Of a stretch of DNA of 64,000 bases, positions 50,815 to 58,331 are shown piece by piece. Position 1 is the first letter of the stretch. Every line of letters starts with the position of its first letter. The position numbers and the translations under genes are program-made. The stretch comes from an uncultured Atopobium sp. (lineage in GTDB: Bacteria > Actinomycetota > Coriobacteriia > Coriobacteriales > Atopobiaceae), in the NCBI GenBank assembly GCA_947090525.1, contig CAMUON010000001.1:124001-188000 (forward strand). Direction: 5' to 3'. The notes below the pieces were generated by a model. The model was not told the origin of the DNA. It saw nothing but the letters and a program-made list of their open reading frames with translations, and made no database searches.

Positions 50815-52764
50815 CTAGTGATCGCTCATCGCGAAGCCATTCTTCATGTCAAGCGATGCAGTATAGAGTACCTGCGTAAGCGTTTTGTCTGTTTCTTTCT
50901 TCAGACGTGCGCTCATCTTCTCGTTTGCCTCTTCAAGAAGCTTCGCTGCATCTTGATAGGAAAGCTCCTCGCGCGCAACCTTGCGATCGATTTCATTGAT
51001 CAGGCGCCAACCAAAGGAGCCAACCGCTTCCTGGTAGTGCTCGATGTGATTGGAGCAGGTGTTGAAGTGCGGATCGCACAGGGCTGCGATCAGGCGATTT
51101 GCCCAGTAGAAGCTCTCACTCGTAGCAACTGCACCCGTATTGTTGAGGTACGCAGGCGTCGTATTCACATTTGCATAGAAGGGGACAAGAGCGTTGAAGG
51201 TATTGGAACCATACGCCATCCACTGAATGGCCTGAACCGCCTTGGGTGCCCACCCGCGCAGCTGAATAGCAGCAAGTTCGCTATTGCGATTGATACCGAT
51301 AGGACGATATTTGCCGCGTGTGCTCTTAGGTGCGCGCTTGGAATAGGGATCGTAATCGGTACCCTGGTAGTGCAAGGAGAGCAGGTATTTGACATCTTCC
51401 ATCGTGATCTTGTGAGGAGCGGCCATGGAGAAGGGGATGTCGTCCGATTCAGGACCCCATTGTGCATGCGGACCATCAAAATATTCAGGATAGAAGAAGC
51501 GGTGCATCGCCCATGCGCGTGGCGTATTGTAGACGTGATCGGCGTCTGAACGAGAACCAAAGGACAAACGCGGATTGATGATGATATGTGCGCCCTCATC
51601 GTCCTGGCAGCCGCATGTGCACGAATCATCGCAGGCAGCAGCGCATTCGCACGCATTGCCCGCCTTCTCGCAGTCGCATTCGTCACCGCAGCTGCAGTCG
51701 CTATTGCAGTTGCAGTCTTCGTCCTTGTCTGAGCAAGCGCAGGTGCATGCAGCTCCTTCTTGGCAGCCGCAGGTGCAGTCGTTATCGCAGCCGCATGGAG
51801 CAGCGCATCCGCACGCATTGCCCGCCTTCTCGCAGTCGCACTTGTCACCACAGTCACAATCGCTCCCGCAGGTGCAGTCTTCGTCCTTGTCTGAGCAAGC
51901 GCAGGTGCACGCGGCTCCTTCTTGGCAGCCGCAGGTGCAGTCGCTATCGCAGCCGCATGAAGCAGCGCAGTCGCAGTCACAATCGCTCCCGCAGCTGCAG
52001 TCACAGTCGCAGGTGGACGAGCATACGCAGTCTTCTTCGAATTCAACATTGAGATGATATTCTTCCATCCAATTTTTGAAATCAGAAGAGCACATGTTTT
52101 CTTGGGCAGAGGTGAGCGCATCGGTGAGGTCAAAGGCGTCGATACCGAGCTGGTTGGGCATGGTAACGTAGGCGTCATCGGGCACGCGGACGGCGATCCA
52201 GTGGTGTCCGCCGATGGTTTCGAGCCACCAAATCTCATTGCAGTCGCTAAATGCAATGCCATTCATCTCGTAGGTGCCATATTGCTCAAGCAATGTACCC
52301 AGGCGCTCAACGCCTTCACGAGCGCTTTTGATATAGGGGAGTACCAGGGTAACCATGTCTTCTTCGCCGATACCGCCAATCACTTCAGGTTCATAGTCGG
52401 CATCGCCTGGTTTTCCTTGAGCTTTTTTGTACTCAACCAGAGGATCTGCACCGAGCACGCGCTCGTTTGAGGTGATGGTTTCGGTGGCGGTCATTGCTAC
52501 ATTAGCTTCGTTGACGCCCGCTGCGCCCCAGATGCCCTCATCATCGATGGCATTGGGAACAGATGTGTAGCGCATGGGGTTGTCGGGAAGATCGATCTCT
52601 ACGTGGGACAATACGGATTTGTAGTGCTTAGGTTGTTTATCGGGAGTAACGACGGTGAAGTTTTTCGCGCAGAACACGCCGCTTGGTGAGTCTTCGTTGC
52701 GAGCGATGATAGTAGAACCATCAAAGCTTGCGTCTTTACCAACAAGAATGGTCGTACAAGCCAT
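50815..52764 (-). CDS. C69 family dipeptidase with large cysteine-rich insert
   Basis: Ntn-hydrolase dipeptidase (PepD-like) that would split dipeptides in the cytoplasm. The 649-residue protein begins MACTTILVGKDASFDGSTIIARNED, where Cys3 is the expected nucleophile after processing. GHHWIAVRVPDD and MPNQLGIDAFDL precede, and NPRLSFGSRSDADHVYNTPRAW follows, a foreign segment at residues 246-386 holding 45 Cys in 141 residues, mostly as CxC and DC pairs, including two near-identical 54-residue repeats. The dipeptidase halves on both sides are intact, so the enzyme may still fold around the loop. The insert resembles a metallothionein and may bind metal. GGAGG precedes the ATG at 52764; no signal peptide is visible. 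Confidence 0.93.
   Translation of the reverse strand: MACTTILVGKDASFDGSTIIARNEDSPSGVFCAKNFTVVTPDKQPKHYKSVLSHVEIDLPDNPMRYTSVPNAIDDEGIWGAAGVNEANVAMTATETITSNERVLGADPLVEYKKAQGKPGDADYEPEVIGGIGEEDMVTLVLPYIKSAREGVERLGTLLEQYGTYEMNGIAFSDCNEIWWLETIGGHHWIAVRVPDDAYVTMPNQLGIDAFDLTDALTSAQENMCSSDFKNWMEEYHLNVEFEEDCVCSSTCDCDCSCGSDCDCDCAASCGCDSDCTCGCQEGAACTCACSDKDEDCTCGSDCDCGDKCDCEKAGNACGCAAPCGCDNDCTCGCQEGAACTCACSDKDEDCNCNSDCSCGDECDCEKAGNACECAAACDDSCTCGCQDDEGAHIIINPRLSFGSRSDADHVYNTPRAWAMHRFFYPEYFDGPHAQWGPESDDIPFSMAAPHKITMEDVKYLLSLHYQGTDYDPYSKRAPKSTRGKYRPIGINRNSELAAIQLRGWAPKAVQAIQWMAYGSNTFNALVPFYANVNTTPAYLNNTGAVATSESFYWANRLIAALCDPHFNTCSNHIEHYQEAVGSFGWRLINEIDRKVAREELSYQDAAKLLEEANEKMSARLKKETDKTLTQVLYTASLDMKNGFAMSDH
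51634..51957 (-). repeat. Two 162-bp coding repeats for the Cys-rich insert
   Basis: Residues in two adjacent 54-residue units (DNA 51796-51957 and 51634-51795) are almost identical, both holding CGCD-DCTCGCQEGAACTC, ACSDKDEDC and EKAGNAC blocks. A shorter related tail follows toward 51607 and a shorter related head toward 52029. Several other frames are also open here because of the repeated, biased composition. Confidence 0.9.
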
Positions 52765-52964
52765 GTGAGCCTCCATTTCGTGGGACTGGCGTGCGATTGC
52801 ACGCGTTATTTCTATCATACATGGTACCCACTTTTAAAAGTGGTCCTTGACGTAATAAACGTATCCAAGGGCTACCAACGGTCCTCGCCGCGCGCCTAGC
52901 GCTTTTGTGCTCTTTAGCTCCTCATATTCAGGTGTATGCGCCTGCGCTTCTCGTTTATCACCTT

Positions 52965-52994
52965 TCTATGTAACAAAATTCTATGTAACAAAAT
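52965..52994 (+). repeat. Perfect 15-bp tandem repeat upstream of DAHP synthase gene
   Basis: TCTATGTAACAAAAT occurs twice with no gap (52965-52979, 52980-52994), ending 75 bases before the gene start. It could be a tandem regulator-binding site or a slippage product. Confidence 0.75.
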
Positions 52995-53069
52995 GAATGA
53001 TTTTTGCACATCCGTCGCTGAAGATAAAACTTGTGCGCTACACTAGGTGATATTGAAGGAGGACACGAT

Positions 53070-54098
53070 ATGGCAATGACATTTAAGAGGAAACTCCCCA
53101 TTCCAAAAGAGATACGCGATACCATGCCGCTCTCCAAGGAAATGGCGGAAAAGAAGCCGGCTTTTGATAAAGAAGTGGCCGATGTTCTAACAGGCAAAAG
53201 CTCGAAAAAGCTTCTCATCATAGGGCCGTGCTCGGCTGACCGCGAGGATTCGGTGCTCGATTATACTTCGCGTCTTGCACGCGTAAGCGAAGAAGTTCAC
53301 GATAAGCTCGTGATTATTCCGCGCGTCTATACGAATAAGCCTCGTACCAAGGGTACGGGCTACAAGGGCCTTTTGCACAACCCCGATCCCGAGGGCAAGC
53401 CCGATCTTTTGGGTGGCGTTCAAGCCATTCGTCACATGCACCTGCGCGTGATCGAGGAAACGGGCCTCTTTACCGCAGATGAGATGCTCTATCCTGAGAA
53501 TTATCAATTTTTGATCGATCTTCTTGCATACAATGCGGTGGGTGCTCGTTCGGTAGAAAATCAGGAACACCGCCTCGTATCTGCAGGAATTCCGACGCCT
53601 GTGGGCATGAAAAATCCGACGGGCGGCTCGCTTGAGGTTATGCTCAATTCTGTATATGCTGCGCAAGCTCCTCAGACCTTTATTTTTAGAAATTGGGAAG
53701 TGGAAGCTTCGGGAAATCCTTTGGCGCATGCTATTTTGCGCGGCTACCTGGGGCTCGATGGAATCAATCACTCGAATTATCACTATGAATACCTCGAGCG
53801 CTTGGCCTCGCTCTATACGGCAGACACCTATAAGAACCCAGCTGTTGTTATCGACTGTAATCACGATAATTCCGGCAAGCGTCCGCTTGAGCAAATCCGC
53901 ATCATGCACGAAGTGCTCGATAGTGCGCGTAGAAATCCCGATATTGAGCGCCTGTTCAAAGGCTTTATGGTGGAGTCATATATCGAAGACGGCAATCAGC
54001 CGGTAGGCGGCGGCGTGTATGGAAAATCCATCACCGACGCATGCCTTGGCTGGGACAAAACTGCAAGTCTCATTTATTCCATCGCGGAAACGCTTTAG
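53070..54098 (+). CDS. aroF: 3-Deoxy-7-phosphoheptulonate synthase (DAHP synthase, class I)
   Basis: First enzyme of the shikimate pathway, joining phosphoenolpyruvate and erythrose 4-phosphate. The 342-residue protein is of the AroF/G/H type: LLIIGPCSADREDSV, RVYTNKPRTKGTGYKGL, GARSVENQEHRLVSAG, PVGMKNPTGG and DCNHDNSGKRP with metal-site residues. AGGAGG lies before the ATG at 53070. The gene stands alone with a 15-bp tandem repeat upstream and a strong terminator downstream. The feedback amino acid cannot be assigned from sequence; the aroF symbol is used generically. Confidence 0.95.
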   Translation: MAMTFKRKLPIPKEIRDTMPLSKEMAEKKPAFDKEVADVLTGKSSKKLLIIGPCSADREDSVLDYTSRLARVSEEVHDKLVIIPRVYTNKPRTKGTGYKGLLHNPDPEGKPDLLGGVQAIRHMHLRVIEETGLFTADEMLYPENYQFLIDLLAYNAVGARSVENQEHRLVSAGIPTPVGMKNPTGGSLEVMLNSVYAAQAPQTFIFRNWEVEASGNPLAHAILRGYLGLDGINHSNYHYEYLERLASLYTADTYKNPAVVIDCNHDNSGKRPLEQIRIMHEVLDSARRNPDIERLFKGFMVESYIEDGNQPVGGGVYGKSITDACLGWDKTASLIYSIAETL

Positions 54099-54177
54099 CG
54101 CAGAAGTGCTTTAGCACAGAAGCGCTTAGGGAACTTGTTGTTTGGTTGATCTGTTGATTGCCTTTGTATCATTAACT

Positions 54178-54221
54178 GCGCATGCGCAAGCTGCATCTGA
54201 GCTTGCGACATGCGCGTTTTT
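54178..54221 (+). terminator. Intrinsic terminator after DAHP synthase gene
   Basis: GCGCATGCGCAAGCT (54178-54192) pairs with AGCTTGCG-a-CATGCGC (54200-54215), a 15-bp stem with one bulged A, followed by GTTTTT. Confidence 0.88.
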
Positions 54222-54565
54222 GTGAGTACAGTTTGGCGTAGCTATACACGTAGCTGGACTCTCTATTTCCTATCAATTAACTTTGACTGTTGCGACGTGT
54301 TTTGTTGTGAATGGGATGAAGGGATATTTGCTGGTATTGCTTGCGCTCAGAATTCCTTTTTGTATTTTTCCAGTTCAGCGCCCTCTTGACGTATGTATTT
54401 CACCCTTCTACCATCGAAGCGACTAATAATGCATAATGCGTCTCACAAGCCAAACAAGTCATGTAAGCCCTAGGCTCGGTTTCTAGCCACTTGCTATATG
54501 ATGCTCCTATCTGGGGATTTGTATGTCTTGCGTGACGCGTTTGGGATACAAGGGAGTATCGACGC
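54222..54565 (+). other. Intergenic region before nucleoside hydrolase gene
   Basis: About 345 bases with no gene and A+T-richer sequence. A possible -35 TTGACG lies near 54385 and a possible -10 TATGAT near 54496, not paired with each other. An opposite-strand ORF (54400-54705) is not credible. Confidence 0.4.
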
Positions 54566-55534
54566 ATGAAAACACCTTTTATTTTAGACACCGACACCGC
54601 GCAAGATGATTGTGTGGCCATACTGCTTGGACTGCTTGATGAGGCAGCGGATTTACGCGCCATCACCATGGTTGCGGGAAACGTTGGCTTTGAGCGCCAG
54701 ATCAAAAATGCTCAGATGAGTCTTAATGTCTGTGGCAAATTGGGCGAGGTACCCATACACGTGGGATGCTCTCAACCCATGCTGCGCCCCTGGGCTTCAG
54801 CAGAAAATGTGCATGGAGATGGCGCGGGCGGTCTTACCATGGACTTTGACCGTACCCAAATTGCATCCGAACACGCGGTCGATGCGCTTATACGTATCAC
54901 CGCAGAGCATCCCGGAGAAATAAGTGTAGTAGCTATCGGTCCTCTCACCAATATTGCAACCGCAATAGTGAAGGACCGCAATTTTGTCAAGAATGTCAAA
55001 AGTCTCTACATCATGGGTGGCTCAAACAACGGGCGCGGCAATATTAGCGCGCCAGGTGAATTTAATTTCTATGTTGACCCCGAAGCGGCAGAGATTGTCT
55101 TTACTGCAGGATTCAAGGATATTGTGGTGCTCACCTGGGATCCTATCACTCTTCGCGATGCAACTATCACTCGTGAGGAATATAACAAGATGGTAGATAA
55201 GCCCACTCCGCTCGCTCATTTCTTCAAGCGGGTGTGTGATACCACGCTTGCATTTAATGAGTCTGTGGGCGTAAATGGCTCTACTCACCCTGATTCTATG
55301 ACGCTTTCCTGCCTGCTTCACCCCGAATTTATTCTCAAAAAAGCCCCCTATCGTGTGGATGTTGAGACAAACTCTGCCCTCACGCGCGGATATGCCGTAA
55401 TGGCATGGGATAAGTTTGATGTTAAGCCCAATGCATCGGTTATTGAACAGGCTGATAAGAAGGCCTATTTTGAGCTGCTCGATCGCATGCTTTCAAAGGA
55501 AACTACGCCCAATCTTCCTTTTAAGGGGCTCTAA
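54566..55534 (+). CDS. Inosine/uridine-preferring nucleoside hydrolase family protein
   Basis: Cleaves the N-glycosidic bond of ribonucleosides to give base and ribose. The 322-residue protein has the Ca-binding N-terminal cluster ILDTDTAQDDCVAI (Asp8, Asp10, Asp14, Asp15), the central PLTNIA and YIMGG segments, and NFYVDPEAA with further metal and ribose contacts. The second Gly of the common DTDxGxDD motif is replaced (TAQ). An MFS gene follows at 3 bases, so hydrolase and carrier form a salvage pair. Confidence 0.92.
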   Translation: MKTPFILDTDTAQDDCVAILLGLLDEAADLRAITMVAGNVGFERQIKNAQMSLNVCGKLGEVPIHVGCSQPMLRPWASAENVHGDGAGGLTMDFDRTQIASEHAVDALIRITAEHPGEISVVAIGPLTNIATAIVKDRNFVKNVKSLYIMGGSNNGRGNISAPGEFNFYVDPEAAEIVFTAGFKDIVVLTWDPITLRDATITREEYNKMVDKPTPLAHFFKRVCDTTLAFNESVGVNGSTHPDSMTLSCLLHPEFILKKAPYRVDVETNSALTRGYAVMAWDKFDVKPNASVIEQADKKAYFELLDRMLSKETTPNLPFKGL

Positions 55535-55537
55535 GCG

Positions 55538-57082
55538 ATGAATACAACTCAAAAACATGTCTCAGGCCAAGAAACAGGTCACGTGAATATGTGTGCTGCG
55601 GTTTCAGCTTCTCAAGATGGATGTACGAATACTCCGCACCCGCGCGAAGCGATAAGCTATTGCGAAGGCACTACCGTGCACATTTTGCACGGTGAGAGAA
55701 TTTGTCCTCCTCTTGTTTTGGTAGCAATTATGCTGGTAATTGCAAGTTTTCAGCTCAATGCAACCATGCTTTCACCTGCGATCGGCGATATGGCTACCCG
55801 TCTGGGGACCAATGCAGGTGTGATAGGGTGGAGCTCTATGCTTTTCCTATCTGTAGCTGCAGGTCTTGCAATTTTCTTTCCCCCTCTTGCCGATAAGATT
55901 GGACGCAGAACTTCGCTGCTTATTTCCGTAGCGTTTATGGTTATCGGCACCGTGCTTGTGATTGTAAGCGATAGCGTTTGGTTGCTTATGGTGGGACGTT
56001 TTCTCCAGGGTTTTTGTGGTGCTACGTTTGCGTTGGGAAATCTTACTCTGCGCACCATTTTACCCGCGAAAAAGTATGGGTTCTATCTGGGGCTTGTGGC
56101 GGCTATCAATTCCGGTGTTGCGGGTATAGATACGCTTGCAGGAGGACTTATCGTTGATTTTGCAGGTTACAAGGGAATTTTTTGTACGATTCTCATAATC
56201 GAAATTCTGGCCATAGTGGGCGTTATTCTGTGGGTACCCGAAACAAAAGTTCCCGCTGCGCAAAAGATGGACTGGGGTGGCGCTCTCAGTCTTACCGGCT
56301 GTTTGTGGTCGGCAAATATGATGCTTACCTTTGGCTTTGGCTCTTGGGGTTGGATGAGTAGCTACACACTCACCGCACTTGCATGTAGTATTATCTTTGG
56401 TGCTGTATTTGTCTATTTCGAAAGTCATGCCGCATTTCCGCTGCTTCCTCTTTCCGAGCTGCTCAATCGACACACCTGGGGGCTTGCGACAACTACTCTT
56501 TTCACCATGGCTTCCGCATTTTCTGTTCTGATCTATCTCGTTCCTGCGGTTGCTCAAGATATCCATGCAGGTTTGGGAATGGGAGGTACCGTTTCTGCGC
56601 TCATGTACCTTATGCCCTTCTCGCTGGTAGGGTGGTTCTTTGCGCCTTTTGTAGGAAAACTTGCTCCCAAATGGGGATACCGTGTTATGCTTCGCCTTGG
56701 GCTAGCAGGCAGTATTGTATTATTATTCGCGCTGGTTGTGATGGGCTTTCAAAATCGGTGGGCACTTTTTGGTATTGCTGTGCTTATGGGGCTCACCTTT
56801 TCTGCACTTTCAAATACAACGCTCAACGCTATGGGTGTACTCTATGCCTCAGCATCGCGCCCCGGCGTGCTTCCAGGAATTACCTCCGCGGCATTTAACT
56901 TGGGGGCAGGAATTGGAACGGGAATTATGTCCTCTATGGTAGCAAGTTCCGTTGCTGTAAGTGGATCAGCGCTTGTGGGATACCATCATGCAGCACTTGT
57001 GGGTTGTGTTTGTGCGTGTGTAGCTCTTGTATTTGCGTTTGTATTGCCGGCAAAACACACCCAAGCAGGGGAAAAGATCTAG
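55538..57082 (+). CDS. MFS transporter, EmrB/QacA-like (14-helix)
   Basis: A 514-residue major-facilitator protein with about 14 hydrophobic segments and the motif-A loop LADKIGRRTSLL between helices 2 and 3. It starts with a soluble tail of about 60 residues. The DHA2 group usually exports drugs, but translational coupling to the nucleoside hydrolase (3-base gap) points to nucleosides, bases or their analogues; the direction of transport is open. It converges with pflA. Confidence 0.87.
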   Translation: MNTTQKHVSGQETGHVNMCAAVSASQDGCTNTPHPREAISYCEGTTVHILHGERICPPLVLVAIMLVIASFQLNATMLSPAIGDMATRLGTNAGVIGWSSMLFLSVAAGLAIFFPPLADKIGRRTSLLISVAFMVIGTVLVIVSDSVWLLMVGRFLQGFCGATFALGNLTLRTILPAKKYGFYLGLVAAINSGVAGIDTLAGGLIVDFAGYKGIFCTILIIEILAIVGVILWVPETKVPAAQKMDWGGALSLTGCLWSANMMLTFGFGSWGWMSSYTLTALACSIIFGAVFVYFESHAAFPLLPLSELLNRHTWGLATTTLFTMASAFSVLIYLVPAVAQDIHAGLGMGGTVSALMYLMPFSLVGWFFAPFVGKLAPKWGYRVMLRLGLAGSIVLLFALVVMGFQNRWALFGIAVLMGLTFSALSNTTLNAMGVLYASASRPGVLPGITSAAFNLGAGIGTGIMSSMVASSVAVSGSALVGYHHAALVGCVCACVALVFAFVLPAKHTQAGEKI

Positions 57083-57155
57083 CTCTTATAGAGCTCCTGC
57101 ATAGCTGCGGCTAAGGTATAGTTCATACGGAATGCTCGTGTAATTCAAGCTTATG

Positions 57156-58001
57156 TTACTCTGCAGCGGCCATAGCAATGCTATGGTTTGCTGCAGCAAG
57201 TGCGAGTTTCCGCGCATGCAGACGCTCGGCACGTGCCTGCATGACGATAGCACGAAGCTCAGGAATTTTTGCTGCGTCCATAGCAGGAGTGCCTTCGAGC
57301 GGATACGGAATACCGAGATTTTTATATTTGGGAACGCCCATGCGGTGGTAGGGAAGAAGATCAAGTCCGACGACATTGTCCCAATCGGCAATAATATAAC
57401 CCACGCCCTTGAGTTCATCTACCTGATCGGTGATGCCCGGAACAACAACGTGGCGAATAAGCACAGGAATACGTCTGCGGCACAATTCATCGCCAAACGC
57501 GCGCGGGCGCATGTAGTTTCCCTTAACCAATTCCATATGACCTTTGGGGTCTGAATGCTTGATATCGAGAAGCACCATATCGGTGTGATCAAGCAGCTCT
57601 GCTACGGCCTCGGGGTGGCGCGGATTAAAAGTAGCACCTGAGCTGTCGAGACAGGTGTGAATGCGACCTTTTGGGTCGTCGTGGGCAGCTTTGAAGAGGG
57701 AGCCAACGAAGTGCGGCTGCGCGAGCGGCTCTCCACCGCTTGCAGTGATGCCGCCGTTACGATAAAACGAGCGGTTGCGCTCATACACCTTCATAAGCTC
57801 CGAGACCTGCATAATCGTGCCCTCTTTGAAGCCCCAGGTTTCGGGGTTGTGGCAGTATTTGCAGCGGAAGGGGCAGCCTTGCATAAAAACAACAAGACGA
57901 GTCCCCGGACCATCGACCGTGCCCATGGTCTCAATAGAGTGAACCCGCCCACTCACTTCGAGCGGGTTCACAATAGTACGTTTGGTGTCAGTTCCACACA
58001 T
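57156..58001 (-). CDS. pflA: Pyruvate formate-lyase activating enzyme
   Basis: Radical-SAM enzyme that puts the glycyl radical on PFL. The 281-residue protein has VHSIETMGTVDGPGTRLVVFMQG and the cluster motif CPFRCKYC (Cys43, 47, 50), then GGITASGGEPLAQ for SAM binding. It starts 18 bases after the small radical-subunit gene, completing a three-gene operon (large subunit, radical subunit, activase). The ribosome-binding site is weak, suggesting coupling. The C-terminal 25 residues are an Ala-rich tail. Confidence 0.94.
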   Translation of the reverse strand: MCGTDTKRTIVNPLEVSGRVHSIETMGTVDGPGTRLVVFMQGCPFRCKYCHNPETWGFKEGTIMQVSELMKVYERNRSFYRNGGITASGGEPLAQPHFVGSLFKAAHDDPKGRIHTCLDSSGATFNPRHPEAVAELLDHTDMVLLDIKHSDPKGHMELVKGNYMRPRAFGDELCRRRIPVLIRHVVVPGITDQVDELKGVGYIIADWDNVVGLDLLPYHRMGVPKYKNLGIPYPLEGTPAMDAAKIPELRAIVMQARAERLHARKLALAAANHSIAMAAAE

Positions 58002-58019
58002 TGCGTACAGCGCTCGAAT

Positions 58020-58262
58020 TTAGAGGGCTTCGTGGAACGTACGAGAAATAACGTCATCTTGCTGTTGCTTGGTGAGTGTAGTGAATTTCACTGCATAGCC
58101 AGAAACGCGAATGGTAAGTTGAGGGTATTTCTCTGGGTGAGCCTGTGCATCAAGCAGCGTGTCTTTATTAAAGACGTTGATGTTGAGGTGGTGGCCACCC
58201 TTCTCGGCATAACCGTCAATCATATTGACGAGGTTGTCGATTTGATCCTTAGATGCTGCCAT
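58020..58262 (-). CDS. Autonomous glycyl-radical subunit of pyruvate formate-lyase (GrcA/YfiD-like)
   Basis: An 80-residue protein equal to the C-terminal radical domain of PFL: MIDGYAEKGGHHLNINVFN, then YPQLTIRVSGYAVKF with the radical Gly at residue 55, and a final helix. In E. coli, GrcA (YfiD) is a spare part used to repair oxygen-damaged PFL; here it lies directly after a PFL large subunit that lacks this domain, so it is probably the normal radical carrier. AAAGGAG lies before the ATG at 58262; the frame is open to 58286 without a better start. Confidence 0.92.
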   Translation of the reverse strand: MAASKDQIDNLVNMIDGYAEKGGHHLNINVFNKDTLLDAQAHPEKYPQLTIRVSGYAVKFTTLTKQQQDDVISRTFHEAL

Positions 58263-58285
58263 GGTAAATCTCCTTTCTGTGTGCA

Positions 58286-58319
58286 CTAAGGGAGCGGGGG
58301 AGCTCCCTCGCTCCCTTAG
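58286..58319 (-). terminator. Strong hairpin between split PFL genes
   Basis: CTAAGGGAGCG (58286-58296) and CGCTCCCTTAG (58309-58319) are perfect 11-bp arms. The 12 bases between can extend the stem through GGGAG/CTCCC. On the coding strand the hairpin is followed by purine-rich sequence with the next gene's AAAGGAG, not by T, so it may be a processing or partial-termination element. Confidence 0.65.
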
Positions 58320-58331
58320 TTATATGCAACA

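Noticed and set aside
51575..52057. Ser/Gln/His-rich and Arg/Cys-rich open frames overlapping the Cys-rich dipeptidase insert
   Set aside because: They exist only because the repeated GC-biased DNA lacks stops in several frames; the dipeptidase frame continues on both sides of the insert.
51165..52262. 365-codon frame on the minus strand in another phase of the dipeptidase gene
   Set aside because: Same cause: a Thr/Ala/Arg low-complexity shadow without a start signal.
54400..54705. 101-codon minus-strand frame overlapping the nucleoside hydrolase start
   Set aside because: No ribosome-binding site, overlaps a clear gene, and no recognisable sequence.
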